A DNA stretch of 64,000 nt from Kiritimatiellales bacterium (GCA_041656295.1 JBBADV010000003.1:1-64000), one strand, 5' to 3'; shown: positions 26,798 through 36,534, counted from the stretch's first letter. Notes: generated by a model from the letters alone, not told the origin. A program made the numbers and translations.

Positions 26798-27598
26798 ATG
26801 AGAAATAGAGTAAAACTGAATACAATAATCATATCAGCAATTATATTAACATTCGCATTAAATTCTTCAGCAATACCCATGTGGGATGTTGATTTTTCCG
26901 GAATGGCAGAGGGAGTAGCGCCCACTTTGGGCTCTGCGGTTGCCGGCCAGACAAACACGAGGCCGACAGGTGTTGCTGCTGCTGGAATTACTGTTACTAA
27001 TAATTATACTGCCGGCGGAGTAATACTGCCGGGGTCTTCTGCCGTATTTTCACATCCTTCCGGCAGTGAAAATAGGCAGCTTACTTTCGTGGGTGCAACT
27101 GCTGATTATACGGCTGGAGAAACATTTGTGTTAAGCTTTAAGGCACTTGCTAACAGAGAAGAAACCAGTACAATAGGAAATACTCTGCAACTTAAATTTC
27201 GTAATGCAAGCAATAACATATTTTCAACGGTTACCTTTCGGGGAAATGGAGATGTGCTATTATCAACTACTTTAGGCGGTGGCACCACTACATTTTTGTC
27301 TGTCTATAATCATAACGAGCTTATGGATATAGAAATAGCATTTAACTTTGCAGATGGGGCTACCGGCAGCCTGGCGTTAAATATTAACGGCAATCCTGTT
27401 GGAGATCTGGCATTGGGCGCAGCGAATCCTCTGGATTGGGGTATTCGCGATTTCTGGTTCGAGCGCGGAGGCGCCAATATATCATTTGAGTGGGCGCTTA
27501 CGGATATTCAGACAATTCCCGAACCCGGAACGTCGGCGTTTTTATTTGTTGGTGTGGCCGGTGCCACATTGATTGTCAGAAGAAGAAATAAGCTGTAA
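26798..27598 (+). CDS. PEP-CTERM-sorted secreted protein
   Basis: 266 residues. A signal peptide (NTIIISAIILTFALNSSAI) is followed by a beta-rich, Ala/Gly/Thr-rich body with a concanavalin-like pattern (SLALNINGNPVGDLALG). The C-terminus is a textbook PEP-CTERM signal: IPEPGTSAFLFVGVAGATL and then a basic RRRNK tail. Exosortase cuts such proteins and links them to the outer surface; no exosortase gene is in the window. The start is supported by ggaggtataaa before the ATG. Likely a surface protein connected with the extracellular matrix or glycan capture. Confidence 0.9.
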   Translation: MRNRVKLNTIIISAIILTFALNSSAIPMWDVDFSGMAEGVAPTLGSAVAGQTNTRPTGVAAAGITVTNNYTAGGVILPGSSAVFSHPSGSENRQLTFVGATADYTAGETFVLSFKALANREETSTIGNTLQLKFRNASNNIFSTVTFRGNGDVLLSTTLGGGTTTFLSVYNHNELMDIEIAFNFADGATGSLALNINGNPVGDLALGAANPLDWGIRDFWFERGGANISFEWALTDIQTIPEPGTSAFLFVGVAGATLIVRRRNKL

Positions 27599-27629
27599 GC
27601 GCGCATCTCGTTGCAAGAATTGCATTATA

Positions 27630-27654
27630 AAAGGCGGCACGCACTGCCGCCTTT
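27630..27654 (+). terminator. Hairpin terminator after the PEP-CTERM gene
   Basis: aaaggcggca-cgcac-tgccgccttt is a perfect 10-bp stem 31 bases after the stop. The trailing T run is short, so it may act in both directions. Confidence 0.7.
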
Positions 27655-27749
27655 AAAACAAGGCAGAAAATAAAAAAGGTTTTTTGTGGCATTTTATGCA
27701 ATTGATTGCGGATTTTTACAGGAGGCGCCTAAGGAAAACGGAGTGCCGA

Positions 27750-28448
27750 ATGAAGAATAAGAAACGGATTATCAAAGCAGTAATTGTTGCGGTTTGTATT
27801 CTGAATTGTGAAGCAAAAGTAGAAAACCACAATTTTGAGCGAACAGATCCGTCGCTTATATTGGAATCCATTCTCCGCCTTTCACATAAATACAGTAACG
27901 GTACGTGGACGTCTGCGCATACGGCGGCAGGTAAACGCAAATTTGTCATTGAGACTGATGGCACCAACAGATATGCAGCGGTCGTATGCGACTACGTTCC
28001 GGCGGTGACCGGCTTAGGACAGTTTATTGACGGTGGCTTTTATGCCGGTGAAGTGCAATTCTCCTACGATATGAGATATCTTGCGGTTGATTCCAGAGCG
28101 GCATACCGGATTGTTGTTATCGGAATTAATGCGAATGGATCCAGTCAGGTTTGTTCAAAACTTACCGGCGGAGAGGCCATGAGAGAAATCGAGGCGCCGG
28201 AAGCAGTTAATCAGGACGTCAGTAAAGGTCTTTTCCACGACGTGAGCGGAAGAGCCAGGGGCGATATTTTGTATGACAGTACCGTAACCGGGCTGAGCGG
28301 GAAGTCTGACTGGAAGACGGTTTCAAAAACATTCACGGTTGATAAAAAATATACCTATCTCGGTATAAAAATAATGGTTACCGGAGTCCGGACAGACGTT
28401 ACGCAAGCTTACGTTCATTTTGATAATATTAATCTTAATGTTAAATAA
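27750..28448 (+). CDS. Secreted protein, paralogue of the next gene but without PEP-CTERM
   Basis: 232 residues with a signal peptide (KKRIIKAVIVAVCILNCEA). The body shares a long collinear pattern with the next gene: AAYRIVVIGINANGSSQ, GLFHDVSGRARGDILYD, SDWKTVSKTFTV and a final FDNINL. It looks like a jelly-roll carbohydrate-binding fold. It ends right after the shared domain and has no sorting signal, so it should be released or retained differently. ATG 27750 is chosen for the signal peptide. Function unknown; tandem duplication with the next gene is clear. Confidence 0.7.
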   Translation: MKNKKRIIKAVIVAVCILNCEAKVENHNFERTDPSLILESILRLSHKYSNGTWTSAHTAAGKRKFVIETDGTNRYAAVVCDYVPAVTGLGQFIDGGFYAGEVQFSYDMRYLAVDSRAAYRIVVIGINANGSSQVCSKLTGGEAMREIEAPEAVNQDVSKGLFHDVSGRARGDILYDSTVTGLSGKSDWKTVSKTFTVDKKYTYLGIKIMVTGVRTDVTQAYVHFDNINLNVK

Positions 28449-28687
28449 TACGGCTTACCAGTACCGGATAAAATATTGTTTAAGAGCGCACATTATTTTT
28501 TGTGAATGTATTTTATCGTTTATAAAAATGAGAATTCGCCGGTGGCATGATCGTTTTGATAATCTAAAACTTACAGTTTTTTTGCAGAAGCAAACTGAGT
28601 ATCGTAAATTTATTATATACAATGTTATTATCTACAAGCACGGTACAGGCAGAACGGGTGAATAAAATAATAGGAAAGGAAAATACA

Positions 28688-29440
28688 ATGAGAGTAATCG
28701 TGAACATGGGACTGATTATAAGCATTGCGGGGATGATTCAGGCAAATCTACTGGTTGATCCCGGATTTGAGAATGAACAGCTTACGAAACAGAGTTTCAT
28801 CACTCCAGGTGATACATCTACATGGATATATGCAGAACCCTCGGCTGATCGCGGATTTAAAATCGTTACGCAGGGAACTAATAAATATATGGCATTGAGT
28901 GCGCCGTCCGGCGCTGGCAATTCTGTGCTTGGAATAGGACAGATTTTGAACAGCAGTTCTTTAACCGGTGCGTTTGAGTTTTCTTTCGATGTATCGTATG
29001 ACACTGATAGAGCCAATGCGGCATACCGGGTTGTTGTTGTCGGGCTTAACTTAAATGGAACAAGTAAAACCCTTACCGGCAGCTTAATTGATGCAAATGC
29101 CCTTACTGTCATGGATGTGGTGAATACGACCGATGCTATGGGCATTTTTAGAGATGCAGATGGCGTGGCTGACGGTGAGATTCTTTTTGATAAAATGGTA
29201 AGTTTAGGAAGCGGCGCATCCAGCGACTGGACAACGGAATCCGGTACTTTTACAATCACCGATGCGTATGATTATATCGCTGTGAAAATACTAGCTGTAG
29301 GATTCATGAATAGTGGTAACACTTCAGGGAAAACGATTTGTTTTGATAACGTTGTTTTAGTTCCTGAACCGGCAACCGCCGGGCTGTTTATTCTTTCCGG
29401 AATCGCGGCATGTTTATCACGTAAATATATTCGCCGGTAA
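28688..29440 (+). CDS. PEP-CTERM-sorted secreted protein, CBM-like
   Basis: 250 residues. The signal peptide (IVNMGLIISIAGMIQA) is followed by LLVDPGFENEQ, a typical start of CBM4-like jelly-roll domains, then AAYRVVVVGLNLNGTS, GIFRDADGVADGEILFD and FDNVVL. The C-terminus is VPEPATAGLFILSGIAACL with a basic RKYIRR tail, a PEP-CTERM signal. ATG 28688 is supported by ggaaagga 10 bases upstream. It is the anchored paralogue of the preceding gene. Predicted to sit on the outer surface and perhaps hold a glycan. Confidence 0.85.
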   Translation: MRVIVNMGLIISIAGMIQANLLVDPGFENEQLTKQSFITPGDTSTWIYAEPSADRGFKIVTQGTNKYMALSAPSGAGNSVLGIGQILNSSSLTGAFEFSFDVSYDTDRANAAYRVVVVGLNLNGTSKTLTGSLIDANALTVMDVVNTTDAMGIFRDADGVADGEILFDKMVSLGSGASSDWTTESGTFTITDAYDYIAVKILAVGFMNSGNTSGKTICFDNVVLVPEPATAGLFILSGIAACLSRKYIRR

Positions 29441-29463
29441 TCAGACAAAACAGGATATGCAGT

Positions 29464-29493
29464 GCAAAAAGCGGTACTCGGGCCGCTTTTTGC
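29464..29493 (+). terminator. Rho-independent terminator after the second PEP-CTERM gene
   Basis: gcaaaaagcgg-tactcggg-ccgctttttgc is a perfect 11-bp stem 24 bases after the stop, with five T in the right arm. Confidence 0.75.
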
Positions 29494-29610
29494 GCTTTAA
29501 GAGTGGGTTGTTAGGAATTTCAGGTCGTAACACGTCTCGGTGAGGCACCTGTAGATGAATCATGGATTCCTACTAAACGGACTTCGCTTTACGCCGAAAC
29601 CCTGGATTTA

Positions 29611-30759
29611 TTAACAACGGTGTGCTGGCGGAAATGAGCAAGGGAATTGCAACGAATGCAAAAACAGTGCAGTCGGAAAATGTGCAAACAGCAGATTCAT
29701 GACAGTCGATGCCGCGACATAACCGAGCGCGTCGGCGGCGATGGTTGTTGTACCGAGATCGGTGCCTGAATACTCAGTATGTTCTGTCGCTGAAATGCTA
29801 ATAATTATTGGCAAAATGCCGGTGATTGCCCTGTTGGTGAGCGTGGAGGAAGTGACGATGCTGATAGTCCAATTTGCTGGCAGAGTGTAAATGCTGCCTG
29901 TAATAGTCATACAACGTCAGAGGCATATGCGGAATGCGTTCGGGAATAGCGCGGAGCAGACCCATCGACCGAACAGTATGCTGAATCAGGAAATGGATAA
30001 AAACAAGATAGCTCGGTGTTCCGATGTGTGATGAACAGTTTGTAAATATGCGCTAGCATAAACAATAATATAGGTTTCAGCCAGTATATAAAAAACGATG
30101 CATAGCAGGGAAGTTGAAATGATTTCTGTTTTACAATTATGCTAAGCGCTGTTAAATGAATCCGTTCATCTTGCGCTGGTGCTGGCAAAATTGTGTGCGC
30201 GGGAAAAGAATTACGAGCAGGGAGGATATTGCTGCCACACCGATAAAAAACCGCCAGCTCATGTCGTGCGGCGGCTGCCAGCTCGTCAGTGTCGGCCCTG
30301 CGATTACTCTGGCATAGAAAACGACCTGTGACGGATTCATAAAAAAACGCCGGCGCTCCGGATAAAGGGCAGAAAATACCATAGTGCTCATATTTTCAAT
30401 CATGATGCCGCCACCCATATCCATCAAAATTCCGCCGGTGATTGCCATATTCAAATGCGCTGCGATGATCCATGAACCAGTGTACCGGCAAGCAGCAGAA
30501 TGCAGGCGACAGACAAAACAGCTTTTCCCCCGATGTAATCCGCCAGAATCCCGTAAATAATCGCTGCCAGAAGATAACCGCAGAATTGAACTGCCGACAC
30601 TTGCACCAGAGTGCCGGAATCAACATTCAATGTGTCTGCCGCCCGCAGGGCATAACCGCAGCGGTGCATTTGAAAAAGCGGAAATACGAAAAGAAATGAT
30701 AACGCCGTTGCCGTGGCGAATTTACCGGCGTCGGATCGTAGCTGTATACTTTGCGCCAA
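29611..30759 (-). pseudogene. MFS transporter, degraded
   Basis: Broken fragments on the minus strand. The first (30759-30451) reads TATALSFLFVFPLFQ, GTLVQVSAVQFCGYLLAAIIYGILADYIGGKAVLSVACILL, the first four helices of a major-facilitator protein with the A-motif-like GxLADxxGGK. A frame break leads to a second fragment (30454-30152: VVFYARVIAGP, WRFFIGVAAISSLLVIL). A hydrophobic frame at 29611-29910 may be the decayed C-terminal half. Several breaks and missing helices make it non-functional. It may have been the original sugar importer of the cluster before or beside the symporter. Confidence 0.6.
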
Positions 30760-30924
30760 GTTTATGCACTTTTTTCTTGAAAACAGCCACTGCGTTCTTG
30801 TTTATTTAACATTATTAATGTGAAATAATTACAGTCTGCGGCGGGTTGCAATTCTAAATCATGGTATCCGATGATAAGACAGTGTAATTTCTCAGTACCA
30901 ACCTGAGGGAGAAAGATAGAAGTT

Positions 30925-33174
30925 ATGTATATGACATTGTTTGATTGGAGCATTACCGTTATAACAATGGTACTAGTTATCTTTCTGGTGCAATATACGA
31001 AACGTTATGTCCGTACGGTTTCAAGTTTTCTGGTGGGAGGCCGAGTAGCGGGACGTTATCTACTAACAGTGGCCGGTGAAATGGGAGCAGTAGGTGCAAT
31101 TTCTCTTATTGCTCTTTGGGAATCGCAGTATTTTTCCGGCTGGGGAGCGACCTGGTGGGGAGTTCTTCAGCAGCCGTTTGTGCTGATACTGGTTCTTTCA
31201 GGCTGGGTGATTTACCGGTACCGGCAGACGCGTTCATTAACTCTGGCGCAGTTTTTTGAAAAACGGTACAGCCGGAACTTCCGGGTGTTCACTGGTTTAA
31301 CTGGGTTTGTTGCCGGTGCGATTAATTATGCGATTTTTCCGTCAGTTACGAGCCGGTTTATCATATATGTCTGTGGCATTCCGGAATACAATGTGATGTT
31401 CGGTGGGCTGACGGTTTCATTGAGCTATGCACTCATTATGCTTATCATGGTGGGGTTTGCTCTATGGATTACCTTGCGTTCCGGACAGGTTGGTATTATG
31501 ATAACTGATGGCATTCAGGGGTTGATAGTTGTAACGCTTCTGCTGGTATTGTCTGTATATCTTGTTCAACTGTGCGGCTGGGACCGGATCGGTGAAGCGC
31601 TGACCAATACGCCGGATCCTGAAACACGTTCTATGATCAATCCATTTAAAACGTCGCAGGTGCGTGATTTTAATATCTGGTTTTATGCGATTGCAATTTT
31701 CGGAGCATTTTACAGTCGTATGGCGTGGCAGGGCAACAGCGGGTATAATGCGGCAGCAAAATCGCCTCACGAAGCACGAATGGCCGGAATTCTGCAGATG
31801 TTCCGCACGACCACATATGCCCTGATAGTCGGCAGTATGGCCATGGTCGCATATACGGTGATGCATCACACGGATTTTGCGGATATCGCAGCAGTGGCTC
31901 AGGAGCGGATTACTGCTATTCTTAATCCGACCGTCCAAAAACAGATGACAGTGCCACTGGCGATTAGCAGCGCGTTACCAGTTGGATTACTGGGTTGCCT
32001 AGTTGTAGTGGTTATTTCGATGGCGGTGACCACCGATGATACTTATCTGTTATCGTGGGGAAGTATTTTTATCCAGGATGTTATCCTGCCGTTCCGGAAA
32101 ACCCCATTATCGCCGGGAGCACATTTGCGGCTGTTGCGCTGGTCGATCACCGGAGTTGCCATATTCGCTTACCTGTTCAGCCTTCTTTTCCGGCAGACAC
32201 AGTATATTTTTATGTTTTTCGCCATTACTGGTGCGTTATTTACTGCTGGAGCCGGTTCAGCAATTATCGGTGGGCTTTACTGGAAACAGGGCACGACCGC
32301 TGGCGCCTGGGCGGCCATGCTTACCGGTGCAGTCCTTTCAGTGTCGTCTATTATCATCCAGCAGCAGCCGTTTCATCGTCTACCGGTGCATATTGATGCA
32401 CCTACGGCTGCATCTGTGATGATTAACCATGTTCCTGCAGTGCGAACGGCGGATGGCTGGAAAGGAACAGTGGCGTTCTGGCGGAATGATGAATGGCAGA
32501 ATGTGCATATTGGCATTACCGGTAAAGACGATCGCACTGCAGAAAGTGTTGTTTCATATGCATACGGCACGGAATATCCACATATTCCGCTGCCAGAAAA
32601 TATCTGGCCAGAAGAATTTTCCGAGGTGAAAATCTCACCGGCTACCGGCAGTTTTATCCTTACCGGCGACTCCGCCAAACAGCAGATTTATTACTATATT
32701 CGCGGCATAAATGGACAGTGGATGTGGTTTTTTTCAATACTGATCGCCATCATGATTTATATCATCGTTTCATTAATTCGTCCGCAGATATTCAATATGG
32801 ACAAACTGCTTCATCGCGGACAATATGCCACTGCCGATGTCCCTGATGTTGCACCGGTGCGTGGCTGGCGGGCAATATTTCGAATTACCGATGAGTTTTC
32901 TCTGGGTGACCGGATTATCTATTTTTCCGCCATGAGCTGGTCCCTTGGCTGGATGACAATTTATATCGTCTTGATTATTCTGAATGCCATTAGTGTGCGC
33001 AGCGATTGGTTTTGGGTCATCTTTTTTAAAAGTCAATTTTATGCAATTGTTGTGATCAGTGCGATTACCATTGTCTGGTTTGGCATTGGCGCAGTCCGGG
33101 ATATGCGCGAATTCTGCCGGACGCTAGCGGAACTGGAGCCTGACGCGGCCGATGATGGCCGCGTAGAAAAATAA
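30925..33174 (+). CDS. Sodium:solute symporter (SSS) family protein with large insert
   Basis: 749 residues, much longer than typical SSS proteins (about 500). The N-terminal 475 residues hold the usual 13 or so membrane helices (SFLVGGRVAGRYLLTVAGEMG, ARMAGILQMFRTT, AVTTDDTYLLSWGS). Residues about 478-590 form a soluble, beta-rich insert (TAASVMINHVPAVRTADGWKG, NDEWQNVHIGITGKDD) between membrane helices. More helices follow, with a final cytoplasmic tail. It probably imports a sugar or sugar acid with sodium. It starts a run with the mutarotase-like and NodB-like genes. The insert is unusual and could bind substrate outside the membrane. Confidence 0.85.
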   Translation: MYMTLFDWSITVITMVLVIFLVQYTKRYVRTVSSFLVGGRVAGRYLLTVAGEMGAVGAISLIALWESQYFSGWGATWWGVLQQPFVLILVLSGWVIYRYRQTRSLTLAQFFEKRYSRNFRVFTGLTGFVAGAINYAIFPSVTSRFIIYVCGIPEYNVMFGGLTVSLSYALIMLIMVGFALWITLRSGQVGIMITDGIQGLIVVTLLLVLSVYLVQLCGWDRIGEALTNTPDPETRSMINPFKTSQVRDFNIWFYAIAIFGAFYSRMAWQGNSGYNAAAKSPHEARMAGILQMFRTTTYALIVGSMAMVAYTVMHHTDFADIAAVAQERITAILNPTVQKQMTVPLAISSALPVGLLGCLVVVVISMAVTTDDTYLLSWGSIFIQDVILPFRKTPLSPGAHLRLLRWSITGVAIFAYLFSLLFRQTQYIFMFFAITGALFTAGAGSAIIGGLYWKQGTTAGAWAAMLTGAVLSVSSIIIQQQPFHRLPVHIDAPTAASVMINHVPAVRTADGWKGTVAFWRNDEWQNVHIGITGKDDRTAESVVSYAYGTEYPHIPLPENIWPEEFSEVKISPATGSFILTGDSAKQQIYYYIRGINGQWMWFFSILIAIMIYIIVSLIRPQIFNMDKLLHRGQYATADVPDVAPVRGWRAIFRITDEFSLGDRIIYFSAMSWSLGWMTIYIVLIILNAISVRSDWFWVIFFKSQFYAIVVISAITIVWFGIGAVRDMREFCRTLAELEPDAADDGRVEK

Positions 33175-33237
33175 GATGATTCCAGAAAGTAGGGCGTGAT
33201 ATTCTGAAAGCGATTATAAAAAATTTGTTGGATTAAT

Positions 33238-34254
33238 ATGCTGTCACTGTTGAAAGAATATGATGCCGCTGTGCAAACCATCCGTTCCGGCGCTGGAACA
33301 ATTATTGTGTCGCCGGGATTGCAAGGCAGAATTTTCTGTGAAGTGGATGGAACATTTGTCCACCGGCTGGATGAAGCCATATTGAAAAATCCGGATCCGG
33401 TGGAGTTCAATAACTTCGGAGGAAATTCATTATGGCCGGCGCCCGAAGGCGGCGCGTATGCTTATAATTATCTGGCCGACGGTAAATGGACGGTACAGCC
33501 GGCAATGAACCGTCAGCCGGCGCAAATAATCATGTCCACTGCGGAACAGATTGAAATTGCAAAGGATATGCAGCTGAGTAACCGGCGCGGCGCAGATATA
33601 GCGTTGCGGTTTTTCCGGCGGATTACACCGGCGGATATCCGCGAACTGTTGAATGGCTATCAACTGCGGGGTGTGGCATATTGTACCGATGAATCGCTTG
33701 TGCCGCTGGCGGAATATAAGCTGGATGATGTTGTTGTGAGCGCCTGGTCGCTCGAGCAGCTGCCTGATGCCGACGGTGTGATTGCGTTCGGGCGGGTGAA
33801 TGGCGCGGTAGAGAATTGTATCAACGCCGACTTTTACGGCAATCCGCACAGTCGCTTGTCATATTACGAAAACGGATTCCGGTTTGAACTCGGCGCCGCC
33901 GACCGGTTGCAGATCGGCATCAAAGCAGACTCTCAACCGGAACTGATCGGCTCCTACAATCCGGCACGCAACATGCTGGTGGTTCGTTATACGCCTGTGC
34001 GGCATGACGGCCGGTATATTAATATTGCGGATAACGATCAGCCTGCCGGTGTTTATTTCGCCGCCGATCAGTTTAGTATTTTTAATGGTGCAACACTCGG
34101 ATTTCATGAACTTGAAACCATTGCCCCGATGAATTCAGAACGCGGCAGATTGACCGGAAGCCGGCTGCAGTCAACAACCATCATTCTGCAGGGCAAGGCA
34201 GACCAGTTGAAACGCTGTCTGCATGATTTTTTCAAGGTAACATTCGTACTATAA
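33238..34254 (+). CDS. Mutarotase-like protein, DUF6786-type
   Basis: 338 residues of a beta-rich, galactose-mutarotase-like fold. The segment FNNFGGNSLWPAPEGGAYAYNY matches the pattern of DUF6786-type proteins common in PVC and Bacteroidetes sugar loci. Other landmarks are GRYINIADN and FYGNPHSRLSYYENGFRFELG. No signal peptide. It follows the symporter by 63 bases and precedes the deacetylase by 11, all in one direction, so they likely form an operon. Epimerisation of an imported sugar is a reasonable guess; function is not established for the family. Confidence 0.6.
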   Translation: MLSLLKEYDAAVQTIRSGAGTIIVSPGLQGRIFCEVDGTFVHRLDEAILKNPDPVEFNNFGGNSLWPAPEGGAYAYNYLADGKWTVQPAMNRQPAQIIMSTAEQIEIAKDMQLSNRRGADIALRFFRRITPADIRELLNGYQLRGVAYCTDESLVPLAEYKLDDVVVSAWSLEQLPDADGVIAFGRVNGAVENCINADFYGNPHSRLSYYENGFRFELGAADRLQIGIKADSQPELIGSYNPARNMLVVRYTPVRHDGRYINIADNDQPAGVYFAADQFSIFNGATLGFHELETIAPMNSERGRLTGSRLQSTTIILQGKADQLKRCLHDFFKVTFVL

Positions 34255-34265
34255 GGAAAGAAAAA

Positions 34266-35141
34266 ATGAGAGCAGTATTTGGTTTTGACATGGAAACGGA
34301 TATTGGCAGCTGGACGCCCTGGTATAACGGTTTTGCCGCCGGATCTCAGGCGATTCTGGATGTATTGGAAAAACATGGAATCTCGGCAACATTTTTTTTT
34401 ACTGCCGATGCCGCTCATAAAAATCCTGATACAGTTCAAAAAATCATTCAGGCGGGACATGAGATCGGCTGCCATACCCTGCATCATGAAACTGTCGGCG
34501 ATGCGCTGTTTGAAATTCCCGGCGCACTGCCGCTGCTGCCGGAGGAAGTGCCGAACCGCATAAAACGTGCAACCGAAGAGGTTGAAAAAGCCACCGGTAT
34601 CCGTCCGGTGTCATTCCGCTGCCCGCGGCTATGGGGTTCAACGGCGGTATGTAATGCACTGGAAGAGCTCGGGTATATCGCTGATGCGACCTATCCGCTC
34701 TATTTTTATCGCAAACAGCTTGAGCCCTATCATCCGTCCCGTACCGACTGGACAAAAAAAGGCGACATGAAATTAATAGAGTTGCCGAATTTTGCCGATT
34801 TATCAATGACGTCCACTGATCCGTATGGGCGTGATATGGATCAGTGGCCGATCTGGCGCACTGAAAGTGCAGCTGCGCTGATCGCGCATATCGATAATTA
34901 TACCGGATATTGCGAACAGCGCGGTGTAACCGAGCCGTTCCTCTGTTTCTATATGCATCCCTGGGAATTTGCAGCAATGCCGGAAGGGTTGCTGCATTAC
35001 GGCGAAGGGTCTGTCCTGCCGGATCCGTTCCTGATTAAAAACTGCGGCGATTATGCCACAGAGCAATTCGATGTGCTGATTGACTTGCTGAAAGCACGCG
35101 GCGCTGAATTTTTGCAGTGTAAACAAATCAGTGTATTATAA
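34266..35141 (+). CDS. NodB-type polysaccharide deacetylase family protein
   Basis: 291 residues with a CE4-like layout. Motif 1 is FGFDMETD (metal Asp), motif 2 HEIGCHTLHHE (His-x3-His), motif 3 RCPRLWG (Arg-x-Pro), and late motifs are LIELPNFADLS and FYMHPWEF. No signal peptide, so it acts on a cytoplasmic substrate, for example an N-acetylated sugar or oligosaccharide taken up by the symporter; some members act on small amides instead. Strong aaggaaag start signal. It is the last gene of the symporter operon before the IS481-type element. Confidence 0.8.
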   Translation: MRAVFGFDMETDIGSWTPWYNGFAAGSQAILDVLEKHGISATFFFTADAAHKNPDTVQKIIQAGHEIGCHTLHHETVGDALFEIPGALPLLPEEVPNRIKRATEEVEKATGIRPVSFRCPRLWGSTAVCNALEELGYIADATYPLYFYRKQLEPYHPSRTDWTKKGDMKLIELPNFADLSMTSTDPYGRDMDQWPIWRTESAAALIAHIDNYTGYCEQRGVTEPFLCFYMHPWEFAAMPEGLLHYGEGSVLPDPFLIKNCGDYATEQFDVLIDLLKARGAEFLQCKQISVL

Positions 35142-35157
35142 AAATGAGCCTACCAGA

Positions 35158-36191
35158 TGTTTAGTCCCACAGTGTACTGGAGTGATGTATAACCAGCTCT
35201 GGAGGGATAAATTATGGGACAGATAGTACACGGGTGCGTCCGTACGACTGAGGCGGTTCGTCGAACGATACAACATAGTCAAGAGAGCCTGAATGTTCTG
35301 GCCCGGAGGCACGGTATTAACCCGAAAACCGTAGCGAAGTGGCGACAGCGCACAATAGTACAAGATGCCCCGATGGGGCCTAGGCAACCCCGGTCAACGG
35401 TGCTGAGCAAAGAAGAAGCCGCTCGTGTCGCTTTTCGGCAGCACACACGACTTCCGCTCGATGATTGTCTTTACGGCTTGCAGACCGCCATACCTCATTT
35501 AACACGCTCCTTGCTACCAACGTTATGGTAGTAGCCGGCTGCTGGATACCAGAGATCCGCAGAACAACCGGAAATTCAAAACCTATCCGGACGGGTTTTT
35601 CCATATCGACATCGCTGAGGTTCGCACGGAAGAAGGCAGGTTGTATATGTTCGTTGCCATTGTTCATACGTCAAAGTTTACTTTTGTTCAGCTTCACGAA
35701 AAGGCAACGCGGCGAATGTCTGCCGACTTTCTTAAAGAGCTCATCTAGGCCGTTCCTTATACTATTCACACCGTATTGACGGATAACGGAACCCGGTTTA
35801 CCTCGCCGGGGAACCGACGGTCTGCAACATCGGATATCAAGCAGGCGATAAATTCCGGAAATCTTTTTCGCGCACATGCCTTTGAGCCGGCTTGCGCCCG
35901 AAACAATATAGATCACCGGCTGACCAAACCCAACCATCCTTGGACAAACGGACAGGTTGAGCGGATGAACCAGACGTTGAAAGAAGCAACGGTGAAGCGT
36001 TAGTACTACGGAACCCATGATCAGCTGAAAGAACATGTACAGACCTTTTTGATGGCCTGTCACTTTTGCCAAACGGCTCAAAACATTACGCGGTCTCTCG
36101 CCATACGAATATATCTGCAAAACCTGAACCTGGACTTCTGCTCAGGATCGGTTTAAGTTTGATCCGTTCCGGTACACTGTGGGACTAAACA
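35158..36191 (+). mobile_element. IS481-type insertion sequence (copy 2), degenerate
   Basis: Bounded by perfect 20-bp inverted repeats (tgtttagtcccacagtgtac at 35158-35177 and its complement at 36172-36191). Length 1034 bp. I see no clear target duplication. It ends in the same flanking sequence as the first copy, so both belong to the larger duplicated block. Confidence 0.85.
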
Positions 36192-36196
36192 GCTAA
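35214..36196 (+). pseudogene. IS481-type transposase with several stops
   Basis: The N-terminal helix-turn-helix is intact (SLNVLARRHGINPKTVAKWR). The catalytic core can be followed through FHIDIAEVRTEEG (first Asp), TVLTDNGTRF (second Asp) and NGQVERMN (Glu), but in-frame stops interrupt it near 35529, after LKELI at about 35746 and after ATVKR at 36001, with a frame shift further on. The upstream ribosome-binding site is present. The element cannot produce its own transposase. Confidence 0.85.
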
Positions 36197-36325
36197 TGGG
36201 TGTGAGGCATGATAATTTTATTTCCCAGCCATGATGGAACAGGTGGCGTTTAGGTGATGATGTAAAAATTCATAAATCTACAATCGGAAGAAATATTTAA
36301 TCTTACCTTGATTTTGATGGTACAA

Positions 36326-36365
36326 AATTGCTACACTTTTATTACAGAAATGAAGTGTAGCAATT
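36326..36365. repeat. 13-bp inverted repeat near the right att site
   Basis: aattgctacactt at 36326-36338 and its exact complement at 36353-36365. The motif gctacact also recurs next to the integrase start in both block copies. It could be an arm-type site for the integrase or an excisionase. The left block copy has lost the right half by deletion. Confidence 0.4.
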
Positions 36366-36425
36366 GAAAGCTGGAGAATATAGGTTGTTTATTATTAGGA
36401 TATTACGTTAACATTGCTAAAAAAT

Positions 36426-36448
36426 GGGTTCGACTCCCCTTGCCTCCA
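36426..36448 (+). other. Putative attachment site, tRNA/tmRNA 3'-end-like (right)
   Basis: Identical to 484-506: T-loop ttcgact, then cccc and ttgcctcca. It would be the other end of the 36-kb island. The adjoining bases are also shared with the left copy. Confidence 0.65.
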
Positions 36449-36534
36449 GATCATCAGAGATAACTTCTTGATTCATAGATAACTATGTAATTTACAATAA
36501 GTTATACTTTTCAAACTGCTATACTTTTACTACA

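Noticed and set aside
26798..29440. Local exosortase for the PEP-CTERM proteins
   Set aside because: No membrane protein with exosortase features is in the window; it must be elsewhere in the genome.
35158..36191. Composite transposon formed by the two IS481-type copies
   Set aside because: The two copies share sequence beyond their inverted repeats, including att and integrase, so a larger duplication explains them better.
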